64,000 bases of DNA from Betaproteobacteria bacterium HGW-Betaproteobacteria-7 (GTDB lineage Bacteria; Pseudomonadota; Gammaproteobacteria; Burkholderiales; Rhodocyclaceae): the NCBI GenBank assembly GCA_002840765.1, contig PHCE01000010.1, positions 124,001-188,000 of the forward strand, read 5' to 3'. The notes beneath the pieces are model-generated. The model worked only from the letters and a program-made list of their open reading frames with translations, was not told where the DNA came from and searched no databases. Every line of letters begins with the position of its first letter. Within the stretch, counting starts at the first letter, position 1. This document shows positions 42,497 to 50,524 of this stretch, in pieces. The position numbers and the translations under genes were made by a program.

Positions 42497-43791
42497 AGGT
42501 CGCTCCCGTCGGCGATGGCTTCCAACTCCAGAACATCGTCCAATTGCGTCAGCTGGTCCTGGGCGATGGCTTGCAGCTCGCCGACAACGCTTGTCATGTT
42601 TCCCGTCAGGCGGTCGACCTGCGACTGACGTTTGGCCCAAATGCGTTGCATCGCCCGCCTTTCCGCATCAAGATCGGCACGCATGGTCTCGTAGCTTTCG
42701 AGCATCGAACGGATGCGCTGTGCGAACTGAGGACTGGCCAAGTAGTTGTACAGCTGCTCCATTTTCTCGTTACGGCCCGTATTGACCTGCTTCAGACGCT
42801 GCGACTCCAGGAGAATGACCCGCAGCGTCTCCCCGACCGGCCGCATTACTTGAGGACTGACGACCCACACGTCGCCCATCCGGCAAAAAGCTCCCGAACT
42901 CCCTTTGGGCATTGCCGTGGTAACGAGAACCGCGATGTCGGCATTCGCTTCCTGCTGGTCGTCCTTCAGCTTCTGGAGCCATTTTTCCGACCAGTTTTCC
43001 GCCCGCTTCGCCTCCCAGATGATCTTTCCACATATCTGGCCGGTCACCGTACGTACTGTCTGGATGATGTCTGCCCCGCGCTGGCCTTTTTTGACCTCAT
43101 CGATCTGGTCGTGGAAGAAAGCCGATTGCAGCATGTGCTCCAGCTCAAGCTCCAATACTTCGCCCTGGAGCTGTTGGGATCCCTGGTCGAGTTTGCGCCG
43201 CAGGTCTTCGTTCGCCTTCTGCGCATCGTCGATCTTCTTCTTGTACTCGGCCTCGATCAGCGCGAAGCGCTCGGCTTCGCGGCTGCCAATCTGCGTGGCG
43301 AGACGCGTCCGCTCCGCGTCGAGCTTGCGCTCGAACTCGACCTGGAAATTGACCTGCTTCTCCTCGAGCGCCTGCTTCTGGCGGCGGAGCGCCAATTCCT
43401 GCTCGCGGAAGGTGTCGAGCTGCTTGTTCTTCGCGGCGAGTTCCTCGGTCAGGGCCAGCTTTTCTTGGGCGAACGACTCGACCGCCTTGGCCTTCGCGCC
43501 GGCTTCGGCCTTCACGACCAGGGCGCGGGCATCCAGCTCGGCCTTGCGAACGTCGGCCAGGTCTTCCTTCAGCTTGTTGATCTGTTCCATGAACAGCTTC
43601 GTGGCCTTCCGCTCGGCTTCCCTGGTCAGGCTTTCTTCGAGTTCCTTCTTCTTGCTCGCCAGGGCGTCCGAGAACTCCTGCTCGTAACGCTCGATCGTAT
43701 GGCGCGCAATGCCTTGGTCGAGCGAAAACTGGTGGTTGCAATTCGGGCAGACGGCGCTTTCGTCAGACGAGACGATTATCTTTTTTCCCAT
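42493..43791 (-). CDS. DUF2130-family nuclease-like protein
   Basis: A 432-residue protein. The N-terminus has a zinc-ribbon-like CPNCNHQF (about 15-22). A long coiled coil follows (about 35-230). The C-terminal DUF2130 domain contains GADIIQTVR (about 257-265) and IIWEAKRAENWSEKW (about 277-291). The D...ExK arrangement resembles a PD-(D/E)XK nuclease core, which is my inference. DUF2130 proteins occur near restriction and phage genes. Start at ATG 43791 after AAAGGAG. It is 45 bp after the HNH gene. Confidence 0.85.
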   Translation of the reverse strand: MGKKIIVSSDESAVCPNCNHQFSLDQGIARHTIERYEQEFSDALASKKKELEESLTREAERKATKLFMEQINKLKEDLADVRKAELDARALVVKAEAGAKAKAVESFAQEKLALTEELAAKNKQLDTFREQELALRRQKQALEEKQVNFQVEFERKLDAERTRLATQIGSREAERFALIEAEYKKKIDDAQKANEDLRRKLDQGSQQLQGEVLELELEHMLQSAFFHDQIDEVKKGQRGADIIQTVRTVTGQICGKIIWEAKRAENWSEKWLQKLKDDQQEANADIAVLVTTAMPKGSSGAFCRMGDVWVVSPQVMRPVGETLRVILLESQRLKQVNTGRNEKMEQLYNYLASPQFAQRIRSMLESYETMRADLDAERRAMQRIWAKRQSQVDRLTGNMTSVVGELQAIAQDQLTQLDDVLELEAIADGSDL

Positions 43792-43836
43792 ATACGGCAG
43801 CTCCTTTGCTCAATCCGTTGAATGTCTTGGCAAGCG

Positions 43837-44760
43837 TTATCGCTTGAAAACTACCGCACGGTGATATGCCAGATATTGGGAACGCGGCAAATTTCTGAAT
43901 CGCTCAGGAAGATACTTTTCTTCCTGAAGCCCAAGGTGTTTTTTCGCGGACTCGCTAAGCGCGGGGGAAGAAATTACTCGCCACTCCTCATCGAATGTCA
44001 CCAGGCCGGAGTCGAAAGCGGCATCCCAAAGTGATGAGAGCAGGAGACCGTTGTCCTGGCACCCCCTGGCACCCGGGTTCTTCTCGCAGTGCGCCCATGG
44101 CTGGATATGCGACGCGATCAGCAGTTCCTTGCCCTCGATGCCGGACATCCAGCAAACATCTCCAACGATTTCCAGGAGCGAAGAACGGAAAGCACCTTGG
44201 CCAAAGCGAACCTTGACGACTGCCTCGCGTTCGCTCGTGCTGAGGCTCGCCGTGTCGCTTTCCAGATCTTTCTGGTTGTTTTCGGTTACCGTCGGATCGC
44301 TAGCTGGCTGTGGCTTAACTTCTTGGACATCGGGTTCAATGTCATCGGATTTACCTTTAGCGGGTATTTCATTGATAGAGAAATACCAATCTAAAACTTG
44401 CTGAAATCCGTCCTGAGTGGATACAGAAATCCGCATCGAGGCGTTGTATTCTGGATTGATCGACGGCAACCTGGCCGCTGATCCAGCCATACTGTCTCCG
44501 AGCTTATACCATTCGGTAACTGTGACACCCTGGAAACCGAATTCTGGATACCTATCACCAGATGCGGAGGTTTGATTTAAATATGCTGTGACACCAGCGT
44601 CGGTGGCTTTCCTAACAATGGCAATATGCCTTCCGGAGCATCCAAAGCGATATGCTTTTCCCGAATGATCCACTCCTTTATTAATTCCGATTTCAGCAAA
44701 ACAAGGAGTCATGCCTTTGATTTTTTCGACAATATTTTTTGCAATTTCCGGTGTAATCAT
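43837..44760 (-). CDS. HNH endonuclease with unknown N-terminal domain
   Basis: A 307-residue protein. Residues 1-130 form an unrecognised domain, followed by an acidic linker (about 135-180). The C-terminal HNH_2-type nuclease runs from KVRFGQGAFRSSLLE (about 183-197) through CWMSG, LIASHIQPWA (about 214-223) and DNGLLLSSLWDAAFD (about 236-250). The His, Asn and Asp residues of the metal site are in place. Codon use is clearly more AT-rich than its neighbours, a sign of transfer. The second ATG (44760) is better spaced from GGAGG than the first (44763). Confidence 0.85.
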   Translation of the reverse strand: MITPEIAKNIVEKIKGMTPCFAEIGINKGVDHSGKAYRFGCSGRHIAIVRKATDAGVTAYLNQTSASGDRYPEFGFQGVTVTEWYKLGDSMAGSAARLPSINPEYNASMRISVSTQDGFQQVLDWYFSINEIPAKGKSDDIEPDVQEVKPQPASDPTVTENNQKDLESDTASLSTSEREAVVKVRFGQGAFRSSLLEIVGDVCWMSGIEGKELLIASHIQPWAHCEKNPGARGCQDNGLLLSSLWDAAFDSGLVTFDEEWRVISSPALSESAKKHLGLQEEKYLPERFRNLPRSQYLAYHRAVVFKR

Positions 44761-44866
44761 CATTTCCTCCCCCGATCTATAACCAATTCACTTGCCGTAA
44801 CCTAAGCAAGTGTTTTCAATACCGCGATTGTGCAATCACTTGTGGATCGCCGAGTGAGCCACTTAT

Positions 44867-45853
44867 TTATTCATACTGCGACAAGGCCCGGCGAAGCCGA
44901 GACTGCACTTCCTTCCGGAGTTCCGGGGGCTCGAGCACCTCCACCTCTGGGCCAAATTTCAATATATCGAGCAGCAATTCGCGCTGGTCGCTGAAAGGCA
45001 CCTCGAGCACCAGGGAACCGTCGTCCAGATGCGATGCCTTCTGTTCCGGGTGCCAAACCTCGGCCTCGACCCACCGCGCCTGGAGTGCGGAGAAGCGCAA
45101 TTTGGCCCATTTCCGCTCCCCACCAGAATAGATTCCGAAATCCTTCCCGACCATGGTGTCAATCACCGCCTTGTCCGCCTCGAACGCCGGCTCCTTGAGT
45201 ATTTTTGCGTCCTCGATGCTATCCAGCGCGAAGAGCCTCGTGCCCTCCGCGCGATGGCACCAGGCGACGAGGTACCAGTTTTCCTTGTAATGGATGAGGC
45301 GCTGCGGCGAGACGACCCGGGTACTGCGCTCGTTCCGGCTCTTGGTGAAGTACAGGATCTCCAGTCGATTCCGGCGTACCGTCGCCTGGGCCACGTTCTC
45401 GAAGTGGGCCGCGTCCCGCCGCCGGGCCGCCGAGGCCAGGATCTGGACCCGCGAGCGGATATCCTCCGGCGTGTCGTCCGCCGCGCTCAGCGCCAGCGTG
45501 ATCCGCGTGATGAGTGGCTGCAGGTGCTCCGTCAGCAGGCCGGGCGCGATGTGGCTGGCCAGCGTGTCGATCATCAAAAGCGCGTAGATCTCGCTGGACG
45601 TGAACCAGGCCCGCGGCAATCCCAGCTTCCCGGATGACCAGCCCTTGTCTTCCAGGACATAGCCGCGTTCGCGTCTCGCCTCGCCGGGCAGCCAGCGGAT
45701 CGGTGCCTGGAACTGGTCCCGCAGGACCTCGAGGTCGCGTTTAAAGGTCGCGTAGGAAACGCCCAGTTCGTTCAGCAGGACTTCGCGGGGCACGGGATGT
45801 TTCCGCGTTTCCAGGATGGCGACGATGTCGCGCAAGCGTGCCGCTTGAGCCAT
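44867..45853 (-). CDS. WYL-domain transcription regulator
   Basis: A 328-residue regulator. It has an N-terminal winged helix (about 5-60, with LLNELGVSYATFKRDLEVLRD), a WYL domain (about 155-225, with RLIHYKENWYLVAWCHRAEGTR) and a C-terminal WCX-type segment (about 235-325). WYL regulators often control phage-defence operons and sense nucleic acid or nucleotide ligands. It starts 1 nt after the helicase stop, so it belongs to the same operon. Likely operators are the palindromes at 49276 and 49320. Confidence 0.9.
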   Translation of the reverse strand: MAQAARLRDIVAILETRKHPVPREVLLNELGVSYATFKRDLEVLRDQFQAPIRWLPGEARRERGYVLEDKGWSSGKLGLPRAWFTSSEIYALLMIDTLASHIAPGLLTEHLQPLITRITLALSAADDTPEDIRSRVQILASAARRRDAAHFENVAQATVRRNRLEILYFTKSRNERSTRVVSPQRLIHYKENWYLVAWCHRAEGTRLFALDSIEDAKILKEPAFEADKAVIDTMVGKDFGIYSGGERKWAKLRFSALQARWVEAEVWHPEQKASHLDDGSLVLEVPFSDQRELLLDILKFGPEVEVLEPPELRKEVQSRLRRALSQYE

Positions 45854-45854
45854 G

Positions 45855-48800
45855 TCAGTTCTCCCCTCTCAGGTATGCGAAAGTATTCACGAGCGCCATC
45901 TCGCCGGGCGATTTGCAGCGCAGGTTGAGCAGTTTCGGACTGAAAAGCACGATGGACAGGCATTTCGCCCGCGAAACCGCGACGTTGATCCGGTTCTTGC
46001 TGAACAGGAAATCCAGATTTCTGGGCAGATATTCCGCGCTCGAGGTCGCCATCGAGACGATGACCACTTCGGCCTCCTGCCCTTGGAACTTGTCCACGGT
46101 GCCGACTCTGGCGCCCTTGGGCAGGACGCGTCTCAGCAAGTTGACCTGCATGTTGTAGGGCGCCACGACCAGGATGTTGTCCAGAGAGAAAGCGTGTTCT
46201 CTCCCCTCACCGTCCCGGTAGCGCTGGGCGAGGAGGCTCTCGACGATCTCCCGTACCGCAGAGGCTTCCTCTTCGCTCCGCTGCGAGCACGCGTCGTGCG
46301 AAATGGGGAAATAGCGGATCCCGGTCGGACGCAAGGCTGGGTGGGCCGAACCATCCAGGACGAGTCTCCGCTCGAGCGTCGAATCGGCCGAGCGGAGACG
46401 CGAGTCGTAGATGGCATCGGAAATGAACCGGCACACGTCTGGATGCATGCGATAGGTCACCCCGAGGAATACTCCCTTCTCCGGGGCGATCGTCGGCTCG
46501 CCGTCCAGGAGGTACTCCAAAGCGGATTCCCCGCTCCTGCCAGGATGGCTGCCCTGGATTGGCTGCCCGAGCTGCATCTGGTCACCGAGCAGGATCAGGT
46601 TCTTCGCACACATGCCCATCGCGATGGTGTTGGCCAGGGAAACCTGTCCGGCCTCGTCAATAAACAGGTAATCGAACGATTCCCTGAAACCGGGCTTGGC
46701 GAGCGTCCAGGCAGTGCCTCCGACAAGCTGCGGTACCGGACGCGCCTCAAGGATCGCCTTGTCGGAAGCGATATTCACGATGAACAGGCTCTCGATCGCC
46801 TGTTCCGGTTTGGATATTTTCTTGATGCCGAAGTAGGAAGACCCAGACTCTTCCATCCGTTTGTCGACCGCCTCGAGGAGGTTGTTGATGGCCTTGTGGC
46901 TATTCGATGAGACGGCCACACGCTTCCCGGCCTTCAACAGCGAAGCGATCAGGTGCGATCCGGTATAGGTCTTGCCCGTTCCCGGTGGCCCCTGGATGAA
47001 CAGGTAGGACGAATCGAGACGCTCGACCGCGGCAATGGCGGCGTCGAGCGGCGTTGCATCCGTGCCGACGATGGGCTGCCCTGGCTCAAGCCCGCAGATG
47101 TCGGGCGTCCGCCGTTGCAGGTAGTCTTGAACGGCCTTGTAACCGCTTCCTCCTCGGAGGAGGGACTCGGCAAAGGCGAACACGGCGCCCTGCATCGCGG
47201 AGGAATCGACCGGCGCCCCGATCGAAACCGACATCGTCGCGGGTGGCTCGAGTTCCCCTTTTCCCAAGCTGATCTCGAGTTCGACAGCATTCCTGTCCTC
47301 GTCGATCTTCCAAACCAGGGCTTCCCTGAGGTTGTCGAGACGGACGGCACGGTCGCCGGAACGCACCTTGAAGTCCTGCTCGGGATAGCGGTACCGATAA
47401 ATTTCGTACCGCTCACCCTCACGTACATACTCGGGATCGTGAAGACCGGCGATGACCTCCGGCTCCTCGATCAGTTCCTCCAGTTCCGCCTCGCGGCGGT
47501 CGAACAGCGCCCACCATTGCGGCTTGGCGGCCCGCCGGTAGAAATCGAGGAGGGAGTCGACCAGTCCAGCCAGTTCCGGATCGAGATCCGGGTTTTCCGG
47601 ACACGTGACCAGGCGCTTGTGGAAGTCCTCCAGGCATTTCTCGTGTTCCAGCGTTTTGTCCGACTTACCCCGTGCCGGCTGCTTTGATTCCGTCACGGTC
47701 GCCGTCGCGAACCACGGCAGATCAACGGGGCGCAGCGACAACAGCCAATCACGCAATTGCCACGTCGAACGGCAGTCCTCCTCGTTGTACTGGCGGATAG
47801 ACTCGAGCAATTCGGGATCCTTGGATTCCCGCCACTGCTCGTAGACGACGATGCTGTCGGTCGCCTTCTTCACGTCGGAGGCGCGCTTCTCGGAATAGAA
47901 CGCCTCGACTGCCTTGATCGAGTAACTGTCTTTTGAGATGCGGATACCTTCCCTGACGACCTTGTACAGATCCACCAACCGGCTCTCACGCAGCAACTGG
48001 TCCACGGCTGACTCGCGAACGCCGTGCGACGTCATCAGGCGCTTGATCGCCGTGTTTTCGTAATGGGCGTAGTGATAGACGTGCATACCGGGATATGCCG
48101 CCCGACGAGCCATCACGAAGTCGATGAACTCGGTGAACGCCCGCCGCTCTTCCTCACGGGTATGGGCCCAAAACGCCTTGAACACGGGCTTCCCGGCATC
48201 GACGTAATACAGGCCGAACAGGTATTCGAGCCCCCCTTCCTCCATAGGGTCGCCTTCCATGTCGAAGAACAGGTCTCCCTCGTCCGGCCGGGGAAGGCGG
48301 GCGAATCCCCGAAGCACTCCTGCTTCCACGGGGAGCAATTCGACAACCTGTCGGCCCGACGCCCGTTCAATCACCTGCAAACGCGCTTGTTCCCGTAACT
48401 TCGCCAAGGTCTCGGGCGCTACCTTGGGCACGGACTGTGATACCGGGAGCGAACCGAGCGCGGCCACGGTTCGGACGTCGGCCGCTTCCAGCCGGGCGAT
48501 CTGCTGGCGGGTGATTCCCGCGACGGCGGACAAGTGGTCATCATCGATCCGCTTGGCAGCGCAGCGTTCCCGCCAGGGGCACAGACCGCAGTGGTCGCAC
48601 GGCGACGGATAAGGCACTTCGGCTTCGTCGGGATAGGCCGCGAGGTAGTCGAGCAGCCGTCCCAACAGCGAGCGGTAGTAGTGGACATAGTCGCTGACCT
48701 TGAAGCTTTCCCGTTTCCCGTTCCCCAGTTCCACGTGCATGTGGTGGGGCAGTTCGCCGGTAATGTCGGAGAGCAGGTCGGAATAGAAGCAGAGCTGGAG

Positions 48801-49229
48801 GAGGAACTTCGCCTTGGTCGAGCGGGCCAGCTTGGTATCTGCGACCTCGTACAGCCTTTGTCCCCGGCTTCCATGGCCGGATCGCACCAGGAAGTCCGCG
48901 TGCCCCATCAGGTTGCCCCGCTTGAGCGTCGCCTGGTAGACCACTTCCGCACCGTCGAGGATGGCCGCCCGCGTCGCTTCGAGCTTTTTCTCCAGCGGCC
49001 AGTCGGTAGCGATTTCAACGCATGAACCGGCCCCTTCCTTCAGGAGGGCAAAGTACCTCTCCTCGTGCTCGAATCCTTTTCGCTGAACGAGCAGGTTTTG
49101 CTCGTCATCCTTGGCCTTCTCCATTGGATGATCCAAGTGCAGACGATCAAGCCAGGTTCGATGGGCGCATTCCGCAAAAAAGGAAAGGTCGCTTGCCGAT
49201 AGGACAATCTCTCCAGCTGCCTCTTGCAT
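45855..49229 (-). CDS. RecB-like nuclease / DEDD exonuclease / SF1 helicase fusion (TM0106 type)
   Basis: An 1124-residue three-part protein. Residues 8-215 are a RecB/Cas4-like PD-(D/E)XK nuclease (GHADFL and YEVADTKLA, about 109-135) with a four-cysteine cluster CDHCGLCPWRERC (about 211-223) that may hold Fe-S. Residues about 315-500 form an RNase H-like exonuclease (FFDMEGD; YNEEDCRSTW, about 481-490). Residues about 680-1110 are a Dna2/UPF1-like SF1 helicase (GPPGTGKT, about 747-754; DEAGQ; LGDQMQLGQP; DKFQGQEAEV; NVAVSRAK). Start at 49229 chosen where homology begins; the frame further upstream covers promoter sequence. Confidence 0.88.
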   Translation of the reverse strand: MQEAAGEIVLSASDLSFFAECAHRTWLDRLHLDHPMEKAKDDEQNLLVQRKGFEHEERYFALLKEGAGSCVEIATDWPLEKKLEATRAAILDGAEVVYQATLKRGNLMGHADFLVRSGHGSRGQRLYEVADTKLARSTKAKFLLQLCFYSDLLSDITGELPHHMHVELGNGKRESFKVSDYVHYYRSLLGRLLDYLAAYPDEAEVPYPSPCDHCGLCPWRERCAAKRIDDDHLSAVAGITRQQIARLEAADVRTVAALGSLPVSQSVPKVAPETLAKLREQARLQVIERASGRQVVELLPVEAGVLRGFARLPRPDEGDLFFDMEGDPMEEGGLEYLFGLYYVDAGKPVFKAFWAHTREEERRAFTEFIDFVMARRAAYPGMHVYHYAHYENTAIKRLMTSHGVRESAVDQLLRESRLVDLYKVVREGIRISKDSYSIKAVEAFYSEKRASDVKKATDSIVVYEQWRESKDPELLESIRQYNEEDCRSTWQLRDWLLSLRPVDLPWFATATVTESKQPARGKSDKTLEHEKCLEDFHKRLVTCPENPDLDPELAGLVDSLLDFYRRAAKPQWWALFDRREAELEELIEEPEVIAGLHDPEYVREGERYEIYRYRYPEQDFKVRSGDRAVRLDNLREALVWKIDEDRNAVELEISLGKGELEPPATMSVSIGAPVDSSAMQGAVFAFAESLLRGGSGYKAVQDYLQRRTPDICGLEPGQPIVGTDATPLDAAIAAVERLDSSYLFIQGPPGTGKTYTGSHLIASLLKAGKRVAVSSNSHKAINNLLEAVDKRMEESGSSYFGIKKISKPEQAIESLFIVNIASDKAILEARPVPQLVGGTAWTLAKPGFRESFDYLFIDEAGQVSLANTIAMGMCAKNLILLGDQMQLGQPIQGSHPGRSGESALEYLLDGEPTIAPEKGVFLGVTYRMHPDVCRFISDAIYDSRLRSADSTLERRLVLDGSAHPALRPTGIRYFPISHDACSQRSEEEASAVREIVESLLAQRYRDGEGREHAFSLDNILVVAPYNMQVNLLRRVLPKGARVGTVDKFQGQEAEVVIVSMATSSAEYLPRNLDFLFSKNRINVAVSRAKCLSIVLFSPKLLNLRCKSPGEMALVNTFAYLRGEN

Positions 49230-49275
49230 CCGGGTTCCCCTGTGCCGAAAAGATGGCGACGTTATCACGTTATGT

Positions 49276-49292
49276 AGCTCATAAAATGAGCC
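49276..49292. promoter_or_regulatory. Palindromic operator candidate 1
   Basis: GCTCAT-AAA-ATGAGC is a perfect 6-base inverted repeat with a 3-base centre. It lies 48 bp upstream of the helicase start and shares its design with site 2, 45 bp away. Likely bound by the WYL regulator of the same operon. Confidence 0.55.
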
Positions 49293-49319
49293 ACTGAGTA
49301 TTTTGGGTTTCGGAGCAAA

Positions 49320-49338
49320 TGGCTCACCTCGTGAGCCA
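49320..49338. promoter_or_regulatory. Palindromic operator candidate 2
   Basis: TGGCTCAC-CTC-GTGAGCCA is a perfect 8-base inverted repeat with a 3-base centre, 51 bp upstream of the DUF4258-like gene. The half-site GTGAGCCACTT also occurs at 44854-44864, next to the WYL gene stop. Its place between divergent genes suggests shared control. Confidence 0.6.
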
Positions 49339-49388
49339 CTTCCGGCATCAAACTGCTCCCATCGCCACATCACATCGGGAGAGTTGGT

Positions 49389-49664
49389 ATGCAGCTCAGC
49401 AATCACGCGGTCGCCCAGATGCAGCAAAGGGCCATTTTCGACTCGACGATCGACTATCTGATCGAATGGGGGCGCAAGGCGTACGACCACAAAGGCGCCA
49501 TCATCCGCTACTTCGACAAAACGTCGCGCGCCCAATTGCTCAGGCATGTCGGCGAACAGCGCGCCAAACAGCTCGAACACCAGTTGGACGCCTATGTCGT
49601 CGTCTCGAGGACCGGATATGTCATTACGGTCGGCCACCGCTACAAGCGTATCAACCGACAATAG
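49389..49664 (+). CDS. DUF4258-like small protein
   Basis: A 91-residue protein starting MQLSNHAVAQMQQRAI, then a helix (about 19-31) and a final strand pair ending GYVITVGHRYKRINR. The H-x-x-x-R-x-x-x-R opening and GHRYKRI ending match DUF4258 and related small proteins, which resemble RelE/BrnT-type toxins in fold; toxin activity is not shown here. The start follows GGGAG at 49377-49381. It is divergent from the helicase and 10 nt before the next gene. Confidence 0.7.
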   Translation: MQLSNHAVAQMQQRAIFDSTIDYLIEWGRKAYDHKGAIIRYFDKTSRAQLLRHVGEQRAKQLEHQLDAYVVVSRTGYVITVGHRYKRINRQ

Positions 49665-49674
49665 GAGATAACGT

Positions 49675-50190
49675 ATGGCCATCCTGCTCGAGGGCTACAG
49701 CCTCGTATTCCGGATCGATGCGATCGAACAGAAATACCCCGGCGGCACGCACGGGCTCGTTTATGACTGGAACAACGGATCCTGGTGTTCCGACGGCAGT
49801 CTCGGGCGCATTTCCTACTACGCGAAGGACGATGCCTTCTGCTGTTTGCTCGCCTTGGCAGACCGAGGGCTGAACATTGCATCGACGCATGCCGAAGACG
49901 TGGCGCTCATCCTGCACGGCGGACATCCGTGGGCGCCGTGTCTATGGGCGGAAGTCGAAACGACGCCATCCGGTTTCGTGTATTGCGCCCACATCTCCGA
50001 CAAACCGGAGAGGATATTTTTCCCGGGATACTTCAGGCGCGATTGGTCGTTGGCCCATTACGCTATCCAGGACGAGGCCGTACTGGCGCGGGACGTCGCT
50101 CCTGTCATCCGATCAGCGAGGGGTGCCACGTACCGTGATGCCCGGCTCGACAAAACGTTCAGAGGACCAGGTTTTCTGTCTAGGCACTAA
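49675..50190 (+). CDS. Unknown protein paired with the DUF4258-like gene
   Basis: A 171-residue, mainly beta-stranded acidic protein with several Trp and aromatic residues (YDWNNGSWCSDGSLGRISYY, about 29-48) and a helix with two cysteines (FCCLLALADRG, about 53-63). There is no signal peptide or known motif. The ATG at 49675 follows AGGAG. Its 10-nt spacing to the preceding gene suggests one operon. Family not recognised; it could be an antitoxin, immunity or sensing partner. Confidence 0.6.
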   Translation: MAILLEGYSLVFRIDAIEQKYPGGTHGLVYDWNNGSWCSDGSLGRISYYAKDDAFCCLLALADRGLNIASTHAEDVALILHGGHPWAPCLWAEVETTPSGFVYCAHISDKPERIFFPGYFRRDWSLAHYAIQDEAVLARDVAPVIRSARGATYRDARLDKTFRGPGFLSRH

Positions 50191-50524
50191 CTTACGCCTC
50201 CCACCATTGATCCGATGACAGTAGGCGCCTGCTATCCGTCACGTAGCGGGCGCTAGTAGCAAATGCGCTGAACTTCCGCTCTGGCCGACGAACTGCAGGA
50301 TTTGAAATTTCTGAGACAGTCTGGAGGTCGGCCATTGCTGACCGTGGCCCTCTAACCAACACCTGGCGGCAACTTGCCCATTACCTGCCGTCAAATGGCG
50401 TTACCACCGACAGCATGGGCTTGGATTTGCAGTTCTCTGCAAACCTATATCCAAAGGCACAGGCTCGCGATAGGAGCCCCGACAGTTGTGAATGACAGTA
50501 CCGAGCGACTGAGCCCTGGTTTCT
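50191..50524. other. Gene-free stretch left of the SIR2 gene
   Basis: No credible open frame was found here. A segment at 50329-50390 resembles one at 52241-52290 on the other side of the SIR2 gene (CGGCCATTGC near one end and TACCTGCC near the other, with a different spacing). Confidence 0.35.

Noticed and set aside
49230-49682. 151-codon N-terminal extension of the helicase frame
   Set aside because: It is antisense to the DUF4258-like gene and covers the operator palindromes; homology begins at the ATG at 49229.
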